Positions 7,253 to 13,166 of a stretch of DNA of 14,728 bases are shown here, in pieces (the stretch's first letter is position 1; the number at the start of each line of letters is the position of its first letter). The stretch covers positions 1 to 14,728 of the forward strand of contig CAAFPY010000040.1 of NCBI GenBank assembly GCA_900764955.1, read 5' to 3'. The notes below the pieces were generated by a model. That model saw only the letters and a program-made list of their open reading frames with translations, had not been told where the DNA came from and did no database searches. Both the position numbers and the translations under genes were made by a program. Source of the DNA: an uncultured Collinsella sp. (GTDB lineage: Bacteria; Actinomycetota; Coriobacteriia; Coriobacteriales; Coriobacteriaceae).

Positions 7253-9250
7253 ATGGCGGATATGAACAATGCTCCGCGCGGGCACCATTTTAAGCAGCCT
7301 TCGGGACGGGGCATCCCAAGTGCACAGGCGCCCTCGCAGCCTTCCATGCAGGGGCAGTCGAGGTATGCTCAGCCGAGGACCTCGACCTACGGATCAGCTC
7401 AGTCCGGCGGCGGGGCTCCCCGAGGTGCGCAACCTCAGCAGTCCCCGCACATGCAGTCCGCTGCCGGCTCTCCCAAGGCGCCTAAAAAGCGCAGCAAGAC
7501 GCCGTTTATCGTCGCCGGCATCATCATTGTTCTGCTGGGCGTGCTGGGCGGAGTGGGCGCTGCCGCCCTGTTTTCCGCCAAGGACCTCAAGGCCCAGGCT
7601 TCCGAGGTGCTCACGTATGTTGACAGCATGAGTGAGTCTGTCAAAACGCAGGATTTCAATTCCGCATCCGAGAGCGCGCAGCAGATTGCGAACCTCTCCG
7701 GTGACATGTCCGACAAGTTGTCTTCTCCTTTGTGGACCGCGGTTTCTTTTGTCCCCGTGGTGGGACAGGACATCACTTCTGCGCGCACGGTGGTCGGCTC
7801 GCTTAACGATGTGGCGAATCAGGTGCTCGTGCCCATGATGGACACCATCGCGAGCAACCCGCTGTCCGAATTCATCACATCCGATAAGACTATCAACGCC
7901 CAGGCGGTGAGCCAACTCTTCGGTGCACTCGCCAGCGCTGCCGAGCCCATGCAGGAATGCACGGACACGATCGAGGACGTCCCCGCATTCCACATTTCGA
8001 TGCTCGAGGAGAAGATGGGTCCCGTGCGGGAGAAGCTCGTGAAGGTCAACGGGCTTGTGCAAAAGGCCGCTGACCTCGCACCGCTTGCCGAGTCCATCCT
8101 TGGTGCCAAGGGCGACCGCGTGTACCTCATCGCTGCGCAGAACTCCACCGAGATGCGCGCCTCCGGCGGCTTCCCGGGCTCCATCGGCGCGCTTCGCATC
8201 ACCAACGGCAAAATCGAGCTCGACGATTTCTCCACGGTATATGACGTGATGGCCGACCGCACCTCCGACGCCATGGGTGTGACCGACCAGGAGAAGGCCC
8301 TGTTTGGTGAGGGCTTCATGATGGTTCCGCGCGATGCGGGCATGGACCCCGACTTCACGCGCGTGGCCGAGATTTGGGCGAGCGCCTACACCGAGAAGAC
8401 GGGTGTCGCCCTTGACGGCGTCATCTCGGTTACCCCGGCCGTGGTGCAGGACCTGCTGGCCATCTCTGGGCCTGTCACCCTTGCCGACGGTATGACGCTG
8501 GATGGCTCGAACGCCACGAAGGTGCTCCAGAGCGATCTCTACTGGAAGTACCTCTCCTCGAATCCCTCGGCCGAGGGCGGCAATGATGCTGCGGACGCGC
8601 TGTTTGCGCAGGCGGCCGACCTCGCCTTTGAGAACTTCTTCTCCGATCTCAACTCCGAGACGCTCATGCAGTTCATGAAGGTGATGATGGAGGGTTTCGA
8701 TAACCGTTCCGTCATGTTTTGGCTTACCAACGCCGACGAGCAGGCCAAGCTCGACGCGCTCAACTGCTCCGGCGCGCTTGTCACCGATCCCTCAGAGCCC
8801 GCGGTGGGCACGTTCTTCTCGCTGTGGATCGGCTCGAAGATGGGCTGGTACATCGACATCGAAAACGAGATCACCGCATCTACGGATAACGCCGACGGCA
8901 CGCGTACCTATAGCGTGAAAACGACGTATCGCAACACCGCCTCCGCCGATGTCATTGCGACCGCAGGCAACTACATCACGGGCGCGTTGGCTGGCTTCGA
9001 CATCGACAATCTGTATCCCGAGATCTTCGTGTACGCCCCCACGGGTGGGTCGATTTCCAACTTCTCCGCAACCAACGGCGCGCAGTTCGTTGAGACCGAG
9101 CACGAGGGCCTTCAGGTGTTCCACGCCTCTCGCCCCGACCTGCGCGATGGAGAGTCCATCACGTGCACGTATGACGTCACGGTTTCCGCCGACGCCACCG
9201 AGGAACTTCGTTTCATGAGCACGCCCACGTTGACGAAGTATCGTCAGTAG
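7253..9250 (+). CDS. DUF4012 domain membrane-anchored protein
   Basis: This is a 665-residue single-pass membrane protein. Residues 1-80 are a disordered-looking cytoplasmic tail rich in Pro, Gln, Ser and Gly, ending in a basic KAPKKRSK patch. One membrane helix follows at about 85-107, and the rest should be outside the cell. The DUF4012 signature is clear at about 293-315: LIAAQNSTEMRASGGFPGS, then a conserved turn and acidic segment. The biochemical function of DUF4012 is not established. Family members are often found near cell-wall polysaccharide genes in Gram-positive bacteria, and here the gene diverges from the GtrB/YfhO operon. The ATG at 7253 follows AGAGGA with six bases between. 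An overlapping out-of-frame ATG at 7249 stops after 14 codons. A terminator follows 28 bases after the stop. Confidence 0.85.
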   Translation: MADMNNAPRGHHFKQPSGRGIPSAQAPSQPSMQGQSRYAQPRTSTYGSAQSGGGAPRGAQPQQSPHMQSAAGSPKAPKKRSKTPFIVAGIIIVLLGVLGGVGAAALFSAKDLKAQASEVLTYVDSMSESVKTQDFNSASESAQQIANLSGDMSDKLSSPLWTAVSFVPVVGQDITSARTVVGSLNDVANQVLVPMMDTIASNPLSEFITSDKTINAQAVSQLFGALASAAEPMQECTDTIEDVPAFHISMLEEKMGPVREKLVKVNGLVQKAADLAPLAESILGAKGDRVYLIAAQNSTEMRASGGFPGSIGALRITNGKIELDDFSTVYDVMADRTSDAMGVTDQEKALFGEGFMMVPRDAGMDPDFTRVAEIWASAYTEKTGVALDGVISVTPAVVQDLLAISGPVTLADGMTLDGSNATKVLQSDLYWKYLSSNPSAEGGNDAADALFAQAADLAFENFFSDLNSETLMQFMKVMMEGFDNRSVMFWLTNADEQAKLDALNCSGALVTDPSEPAVGTFFSLWIGSKMGWYIDIENEITASTDNADGTRTYSVKTTYRNTASADVIATAGNYITGALAGFDIDNLYPEIFVYAPTGGSISNFSATNGAQFVETEHEGLQVFHASRPDLRDGESITCTYDVTVSADATEELRFMSTPTLTKYRQ

Positions 9251-9278
9251 GGCTCCCTTGGGTATACCGATGTGGATG

Positions 9279-9316
9279 CGAAAGGCTTCTCCTGCGAAGG
9301 GGAGGCCTTTCGTCTA
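9279..9316 (+). terminator. Terminator of the DUF4012 gene
   Basis: A 14-pair stem with two G-T wobbles (9279-9292 with 9299-9312) closes a 6-base loop, TGCGAA. The tail is only TCTA, so termination may be partial. Confidence 0.6.
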
Positions 9317-9320
9317 TAAT
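9315..9320 (+). promoter_or_regulatory. Candidate -10 box for tRNA-Arg
   Basis: A perfect TATAAT lies 33 bases before the tRNA, just past the preceding terminator. The -35 position (CTGCGA, 9292-9297) would fall in the terminator loop and is weak. Confidence 0.4.
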
Positions 9321-9352
9321 CATCCGTGTCGCACGCGCGGCGCCGCAACTTC

Positions 9353-9426
9353 GCGCCATTAGCTCAGCTGGATAGAGCACCGGACTTCTAATCCGATGGT
9401 CGAGGGTTCGAATCCCCCATGGCGCA
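9353..9426 (+). tRNA. tRNA-Arg (anticodon UCU)
   Basis: A complete 74-base cloverleaf can be drawn. The acceptor stem is GCGCCAT (9353-9359) with ATGGCGC (9419-9425) and discriminator A. The D stem is GCTC/GAGC, the anticodon loop CTTCTAA (9385-9391) has TCT at 9387-9389 reading AGA, and the T arm carries GGTTCGAATCC. The first anticodon-stem pair (9380/9396) is a C-A mismatch, which is tolerated in some tRNAs. The gene is followed by CCC, not CCA, so the end must be added by the CCA-adding enzyme. It has its own downstream terminator. Confidence 0.96.
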
Positions 9427-9440
9427 CCCGCATGAATCCG

Positions 9441-9472
9441 GGCCCTGCTTCTATAGAGAAGCGGGGCCTTTT
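9441..9472 (+). terminator. Terminator of tRNA-Arg
   Basis: A 12-pair stem with one wobble (9441-9452 with 9457-9468) closes the tetraloop ATAG and is followed directly by TTTT. It lies 14 bases after the tRNA. Confidence 0.85.
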
Positions 9473-9496
9473 CTCATTCGTGCGGGGGAGGGCATG

Positions 9497-9509
9497 TAAA
9501 TCGATTCAT
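9497..9509. promoter_or_regulatory. Shared 13-base operator-like element upstream of ptsH
   Basis: TAAATCGATTCAT contains the palindromic core AATCGATT. It is identical to a site upstream of the sugar kinase at 11789-11801. On the reverse strand it reads ATGAATCGATTTA, close to the E. coli Cra/FruR consensus and to LacI-family sites with a central CG. It stands out as AT-rich in GC-rich surroundings. Its centre is 43.5 bases upstream of the centre of the TACAAT -10 candidate. The regulator is not in the window. Confidence 0.55.
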
Positions 9510-9541
9510 TCCAAACGTGCTCCCCAAATATCCGCAAAGGG

Positions 9542-9549
9542 TATACAAT
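9542..9549 (+). promoter_or_regulatory. Candidate -10 region of ptsH
   Basis: TATACAAT contains two overlapping -10 matches (TATACA and TACAAT) about 70 bases before the ptsH start. No good -35 is seen at 17 bases upstream (TCCCCA for the second match), which would suit an activator-assisted promoter. Confidence 0.45.
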
Positions 9550-9617
9550 GACTGAGTCGTGTTTTTGTGCCGCGTGGCCAGTCATGCCGCGCGCGCATCA
9601 CTCAAAGGAGTCAGGTT

Positions 9618-9881
9618 ATGGTTTCTGAGAAGGCTACCCTCGTCAACCCCCAGGGTCTCCACATGCGTCCTGCTGGCCTCTTCGCCTCCACCATGGGCAA
9701 GTTCGCCTCCGAGGTCATCGTCGTTGCCCCCGACAAGGAGGTCAACGGCAAGTCCCCGATGGCTCTCATGGCCGCTGGCATCCCTTGCGGCACCGAGGTC
9801 GAGGTCAAGTGCGACGGCGCTGACGAGAAGGAGGCCCTTGCGGCCGCCATCGAGCTCATCAAGAGCGGTCTCGGCGAGTAG
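9618..9881 (+). CDS. ptsH: Phosphocarrier protein HPr of the PTS
   Basis: HPr carries phosphate from enzyme I to sugar-specific EIIA domains in the cytoplasm. The 87-residue length is typical. The phospho-accepting histidine is H15 in GLHMRPAG (13-20), where most relatives have Ala rather than Met at position 16. S46 in NGKSPMALM aligns with the regulatory serine phosphorylated by HPr kinase in Firmicutes; no such kinase is in view. The ATG at 9618 has AAAGGAG seven bases upstream. Upstream in-frame starts such as 9567 would add a GC-rich leader absent from the family. ptsI follows after 134 bases, with a terminator-like hairpin between them. Codons strongly favour C and G endings, suggesting high expression. 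Confidence 0.96.
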   Translation: MVSEKATLVNPQGLHMRPAGLFASTMGKFASEVIVVAPDKEVNGKSPMALMAAGIPCGTEVEVKCDGADEKEALAAAIELIKSGLGE

Positions 9882-9935
9882 TTCGCGCGCGAGCATTGTC
9901 CTAGATGACAGGCATCTAATCACATAGGTGTACAG

Positions 9936-9971
9936 TGCAGGCGTCCGCGAACCCGTGGGCGCCTGCATTTT
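9936..9971 (+). terminator. Intrinsic terminator between ptsH and ptsI
   Basis: An 11-pair stem with one wobble (9936-9946 with 9957-9967) and a 10-base loop is followed by TTTTG. It would reduce transcription into ptsI unless read through. I see no good promoter between this hairpin and ptsI. Confidence 0.75.
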
Positions 9972-9998
9972 GTTTCCCGCAATGCACGGACGGGAAAC
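9972..9998 (+). repeat. Hairpin just upstream of the ptsI ribosome site
   Basis: GTTTCCCG (9972-9979) and CGGGAAAC (9991-9998) form a perfect 8-pair stem with an 11-base loop. The hairpin begins directly after the terminator's T run and ends five bases before GAGAGG of the ptsI ribosome site. It could protect the mRNA end or affect translation. Confidence 0.5.
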
Positions 9999-10015
9999 GG
10001 GAGAGAGGAAACGTA

Positions 10016-11719
10016 ATGTATCAGGGAGTTAACGCTTCTGAGGGCATCGGCATCGGCAAGGTTATGGTTGCCGTCGATCCCGACCTCACCTTCGAGCCCC
10101 ACGAGGTCGCCGACCCCGCGGCTGAGAAGGAGCGCTACCAGGCCGCCCTCGCCGTCTTCTGCGAGAAGACCCAGGCTCAGGCCGACCACATGAAGGTCGC
10201 CGTGGGCGAGAACGAGGCCGAGATCATGGCCGGCCACATCATTCTGGCACAGGATCCCGGCATGACCGACGCCATCAACGGTGCCATCGACGGTGGCGCG
10301 TGCGCTGAGCAGGCTCTTGTCGACGCCAGCACCATGTTCGAGAACATGTTCCTGCCCAGGGACGCCGAGATGTTCCGCCGGCGCCCCGCCGACATCGCCG
10401 ACATCCGCACCGGCATCCTCGCCGAGCTTCTGGGCGTTGAGGTCGTCGACCTATCCGTTCTTCCTGAGAACACCGTCGTGGTCGTGCATGACCTGACTCC
10501 GTCCATGACGGCCACCATCGACAAGGAGCACGTCGCCGGCATCGTCACCGAGACCGGTGGCCGCACCTCCCACTCCGCCATCATCGCCCGCGCCCTCGAG
10601 ATCCCGGCTGTCCTCTCCGTCGCGAACAGCTGCTCTGCGCTGCGCAACGGCATGACCGCCATCGTCGACGGCTCCAAGGGCATCGTCATCGCCGAGCCCG
10701 AGGACGAGGTCCTCGCCGACTATCAGGCTCAGGCTCGCGCATTCGCTGAGGAGAAGGCCGCTCTCGAGGCCTTCCGCGGTCAGGAGACCCTCACCGCCGA
10801 CGGCATTAAGAAGATCCTCGCCTGCAACATTGGCAGCCCCAACGACGTCCCCAACGCTCTTGAGCACGACGCTGAGGCCATCGGCCTGTTCCGCTCCGAG
10901 TTCCTGTTCATGGACGCCACCGAGCTGCCTTCCGAGGAGGAGCAGTTCCAGGCATACCGCAAGGTCGCCTCTGCCATGAAGGGCGCCCCGGTCATCATCC
11001 GCACGCTCGACGTGGGCGGCGACAAGGCGATTCCGTACCTCGCCATGGAGCCCGAGGAGAATCCCTTCATGGGCTTCCGCGCTGTCCGTTACTGCCTCGA
11101 GTATGTCGATCAGTACAAGGTGCAGCTCCGCGCCCTGCTGCGCGCCGGCGCCTTCGGCGACGTCAAGATCATGATCCCGCTCGTCACCTGCGTCGAGGAG
11201 GTTCGTGCCGTCAAGGCGCTCGTCGAGGAGTGCAAGAAGGAGCTCGAGTGCGAGGGCCTCAAGTACGACGAGAACATCGAGGTCGGCGTCATGATGGAGA
11301 CCCCCGCCGCCTCCCTCATCGCCGATAAGCTTGCCGAGGAGGCCGACTTCTTCTCCATCGGCACTAACGACCTCATCGGTTACACCATGTGCGCCGACCG
11401 CGGCAACGATCACATCTCCAACCTGTATCAGGTCTACTACCCGGCCGTTCTCCGTTCCATCAAGAACATCATCGAGAGCGGCGTGAAGGCCGGCATCATG
11501 GTTGGCATGTGCGGCGAGGCTGCGGCCGATCCGCTGCTTGAGCCGCTGCTGATCTCCTTCGGCCTGGAGGAGTTCTCCATGTCCGCCCCGTCCATCCTCC
11601 GCGCTCGCAAGACCATCTCGCAGTGGTCCAAGGCCGAGTGCGACGAGCTCGCCGAGAAGGCGCTCGCGTGCTCCACGGCCGCAGAGGTCAAGGAGCTGCT
11701 CGAGACAGCCGCTCGTTAA
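10016..11719 (+). CDS. ptsI: PTS enzyme I, phosphoenolpyruvate-protein phosphotransferase
   Basis: Enzyme I takes phosphate from phosphoenolpyruvate and passes it to HPr, the first step of all PTS sugar uptake. The 567-residue length is normal. The N-terminal HPr-binding and phospho-histidine domain carries the active site GGRTSHSAIIAR with H186. The C-terminal PEP-binding barrel has LFRSEFLFMD, RTLDVGGDK, GTNDLIGYT and the catalytic cysteine C499 in GMCGEAA. In GTNDLI the next residue is Gly where Gln is usual. The start is set at the ATG opening MYQGVNASEG, with GAGAGG seven bases upstream. An open frame back to 9935 runs through the terminator and is not coding. C-rich codon choice suggests high expression. 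It probably depends on read-through from ptsH. Confidence 0.97.
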   Translation: MYQGVNASEGIGIGKVMVAVDPDLTFEPHEVADPAAEKERYQAALAVFCEKTQAQADHMKVAVGENEAEIMAGHIILAQDPGMTDAINGAIDGGACAEQALVDASTMFENMFLPRDAEMFRRRPADIADIRTGILAELLGVEVVDLSVLPENTVVVVHDLTPSMTATIDKEHVAGIVTETGGRTSHSAIIARALEIPAVLSVANSCSALRNGMTAIVDGSKGIVIAEPEDEVLADYQAQARAFAEEKAALEAFRGQETLTADGIKKILACNIGSPNDVPNALEHDAEAIGLFRSEFLFMDATELPSEEEQFQAYRKVASAMKGAPVIIRTLDVGGDKAIPYLAMEPEENPFMGFRAVRYCLEYVDQYKVQLRALLRAGAFGDVKIMIPLVTCVEEVRAVKALVEECKKELECEGLKYDENIEVGVMMETPAASLIADKLAEEADFFSIGTNDLIGYTMCADRGNDHISNLYQVYYPAVLRSIKNIIESGVKAGIMVGMCGEAAADPLLEPLLISFGLEEFSMSAPSILRARKTISQWSKAECDELAEKALACSTAAEVKELLETAAR

Positions 11720-11727
11720 GAGTCACA

Positions 11728-11777
11728 TGCCGGTTGCATGTCCGCCTTGTGCGAGGCGGGCCGCACCCGGCACTTTT
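11728..11777 (+). terminator. Terminator of ptsI
   Basis: A two-part stem: outer arms TGCCGGTTGC (11728-11737) and GCACCCGGCA (11763-11772) with one mismatch, enclosing a perfect inner hairpin (CCGCCT 11742-11747, AGGCGG 11754-11759). It is followed by CTTTT and begins eight bases after the ptsI stop. Confidence 0.75.
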
Positions 11778-11788
11778 GTATATGACGA

Positions 11789-11801
11789 TAAATCGATTCA
11801 T
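11789..11801. promoter_or_regulatory. Shared 13-base operator-like element upstream of the sugar kinase
   Basis: This is identical to the element at 9497-9509 upstream of ptsH. It sits 11 bases before the -35 candidate, with its centre 43.5 bases upstream of the -10 centre, exactly as at ptsH. The position near -53 would suit an activator or an upstream repressor. A partial echo (TCATCGATG, 11801-11809) follows at once. Confidence 0.55.
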
Positions 11802-11812
11802 CATCGATGTTC

Positions 11813-11841
11813 CTGATATTTCAGATTGATTTTGCGATAAT
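11813..11841 (+). promoter_or_regulatory. Candidate promoter of the sugar kinase
   Basis: CTGATA (11813-11818, 4 of 6) is followed after 17 bases by GATAAT (11836-11841, 5 of 6). The -10 is preceded by TGC, making an extended -10. Transcription would start near 11848, about 29 bases before the ATG. Confidence 0.6.
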
Positions 11842-11876
11842 CTGTATAGGTCAGTGCGTCTGATTAGGAGGCATTT

Positions 11877-12809
11877 ATGTTCTATACCCTTACTGCCAAC
11901 CCCGCTGTCGACATGACAGTTGCCGGCCCCACCCTCATCCCCGATGAGAACGTCCGCGCCAACTCCGCCAGCTATACCGCCAACGGCAAGGGCCTCGACG
12001 TGTCCTTCGCCCTCAAGAAGTTCGGCGTCGATTCCGTCGCCCTCGGCTTCTTCGGTGGCTTCACCGGTAAGTTCATCGTTGAGGAGACCATGAACCTCGG
12101 TTGCCTGTGCCGCCCGGTCTGGATCGACGGCGTCACCCGCATCTGCGCGTACATCAACGATGGTGAGCACGAGTACGGCGTCCTCAACCCCGGTGCCCCG
12201 CTGACCCCGCAGTACGAGGAGGAGCTCTACGACATCCTCGACACCAGCACCGGTATGGACTGCCTGATCGTCTCCGGCTCCGTGCCGCCTCGCGCCTCCA
12301 AGGATTTCCTCGACAAGGTCATGGACCACGCCCAGGAGCGCGGCGCCGACGTCGTCCTCGACCTCTCCTCCGACAAGCTCAAGACGCTTGCCTCCAAGAA
12401 GCCCCTGCTCATCAAGCCGAACCATCACGAGATGCGTGAGATTTTCGGCGTGCCGGTGAACACCGACGACGAGGTTCGCGTTGCCATGAAGATGGCTCAC
12501 GAGGCTGGCGTCCAGAACGTGCTTCTCACCCGCGGTAGCCGCGGCGATGCCTACTTCTCCAACGGCGAGGACATCTGGTACGCCAAGCGCGAGTTCAACA
12601 TCAAGCTCGTGTCCTCCGTCTGCGCCGGCGACTGCACCCTCGCGGCCTTCCTGCTCAAGTGGTATAAGGATCGCGATAACGTCGAGGAGGCCATGAAGCT
12701 CGCTATGGCCACCGGCGCCAACGTCGCCGAGAGCGTCGGCCTGGGCGACTTCGGCCGCGTCGACGAGTACTCCAAGCGCGTCACCGTTCGCAAGCTCGAG
12801 CGCAAGTAG
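11877..12809 (+). CDS. PfkB-family sugar-phosphate kinase, 1-phosphofructokinase type (divergent)
   Basis: This 310-residue cytoplasmic kinase of the ribokinase/PfkB superfamily most resembles the 1-phosphofructokinase/tagatose-6-phosphate kinase group. That group uses ATP to phosphorylate a sugar phosphate. Visible are TANPAVD (6-12, usually TLNPxID), NGKGLDVS (36-43, usually GGKGINVS), GFFGGFTGKF (57-66), SGSVPP (133-138), IKPNHHE (179-185) and SVCAGDC (247-253) with the catalytic base D252. The usual GAGDS reads CAGDC and the conserved Asn of GGKGxN is Asp41, so the exact substrate is uncertain. The ATG at 11877 has AGGAGG five bases upstream. It follows ptsI with its own promoter and operator-like site, which fits a job on PTS-derived fructose 1-phosphate. 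No EII gene is nearby to confirm this. Confidence 0.82.
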   Translation: MFYTLTANPAVDMTVAGPTLIPDENVRANSASYTANGKGLDVSFALKKFGVDSVALGFFGGFTGKFIVEETMNLGCLCRPVWIDGVTRICAYINDGEHEYGVLNPGAPLTPQYEEELYDILDTSTGMDCLIVSGSVPPRASKDFLDKVMDHAQERGADVVLDLSSDKLKTLASKKPLLIKPNHHEMREIFGVPVNTDDEVRVAMKMAHEAGVQNVLLTRGSRGDAYFSNGEDIWYAKREFNIKLVSSVCAGDCTLAAFLLKWYKDRDNVEEAMKLAMATGANVAESVGLGDFGRVDEYSKRVTVRKLERK

Positions 12810-12837
12810 TCGAGCCCGCGCGTTTAACGCAGCTATT

Positions 12838-12869
12838 GCCGCCGTCCCATCCGGGCCGGCGGCTTTTTT
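12838..12869 (+). terminator. Terminator of the sugar kinase
   Basis: A GC-rich stem of 11 positions with one mismatch (12838-12848 with 12853-12863) and loop ATCC is followed by six Ts. It lies 28 bases after the stop codon. Confidence 0.9.
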
Positions 12870-12940
12870 CGCGCTGAAACCGCTGCCAGACTGCTTAATT
12901 GGGAACAACTGCTAACTGCCAGGCTGTCTCTTCAGATTGC

Positions 12941-12997
12941 CGAGTGAGCGCTTTTCCTACGTTTAGCGGCCTCAAATGTAGGAAAAGCGCTCACTCG
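12941..12997. repeat. Long near-perfect palindrome (20 bp perfect, about 24 bp in all)
   Basis: The arm 12941-12960, CGAGTGAGCG followed by CTTTTCCTAC, is the exact reverse complement of 12978-12997. Pairing continues inward through one G-T wobble and three A-T pairs to 12964/12974, leaving a 9-base loop. There is no T run after either end, so it is not an ordinary terminator. It lies in the 357-base gap between the kinase and cca, after the kinase terminator. It may be a REP-like or MITE-like element or a regulatory hairpin. Confidence 0.8.
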
Positions 12998-13031
12998 ACC
13001 CGGGGGGTTGCGTGGAGTTGCGGCTGATTGT

Positions 13032-13069
13032 GGGGCGGAGTTGGAGCCGAGGGGCGGAGTTGGGGCCGA
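13032..13069 (+). repeat. Tandem 19-base direct repeat
   Basis: Two adjacent copies of a 19-base unit (13032-13050 and 13051-13069), beginning GGGGCGGAGTTGG, differ at one position. They sit in the very G-rich leader before cca. Confidence 0.8.
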
Positions 13070-13077
13070 GGCGCTGG

Positions 13078-13102
13078 TGCGAGGCGCGGCTGCGAGGCGC
13101 GG
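13078..13102 (+). repeat. 12-base GC-rich direct repeat
   Basis: TGCGAGGCGCGG occurs at 13078-13089 and 13091-13102, one base apart, with a degenerate third GCGAGGCGGG at about 13109-13118. It continues the GC-rich low-complexity stretch upstream of cca. Confidence 0.65.
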
Positions 13103-13133
13103 TCGCGCGCGAGGCGGGTGGTTGGGAAATGGC

Positions 13134-13142
13134 TGGTATACT
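13134..13142 (+). promoter_or_regulatory. Extended -10 promoter candidate of cca
   Basis: TGGTATACT is an extended -10 (TGN plus 5 of 6 to TATAAT). No -35 is recognisable in the G-rich repeats upstream. The start would be near 13149, giving a short leader to the AAGGAGG ribosome site at 13158-13164. Confidence 0.55.
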
Positions 13143-13166
13143 GGGGCGAAGACCACAAGGAGGACT

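Noticed and set aside
9935..10015. N-terminal extension of enzyme I
   Set aside because: It would translate the intrinsic terminator and RBS hairpin. The family begins at MYQGVNASEG, which has its own ribosome site.
10451..11413. Minus-strand open frame antisense to ptsI
   Set aside because: Low-complexity product rich in Gly, Leu, Val, Asp and Glu, mirroring ptsI codon bias; no start signals or family resemblance.
11688..12908. Long minus-strand open frame (406 codons) antisense to the sugar kinase
   Set aside because: It runs through two terminators and the operator region and is Val/Gly/Ala/Glu-rich, as expected from antisense of strongly C-biased codons.
13008..13166. N-terminal extension of Cca
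   Set aside because: It would translate the GC-rich tandem repeats and the promoter. The ATG at 13167 has a strong AAGGAGG site.
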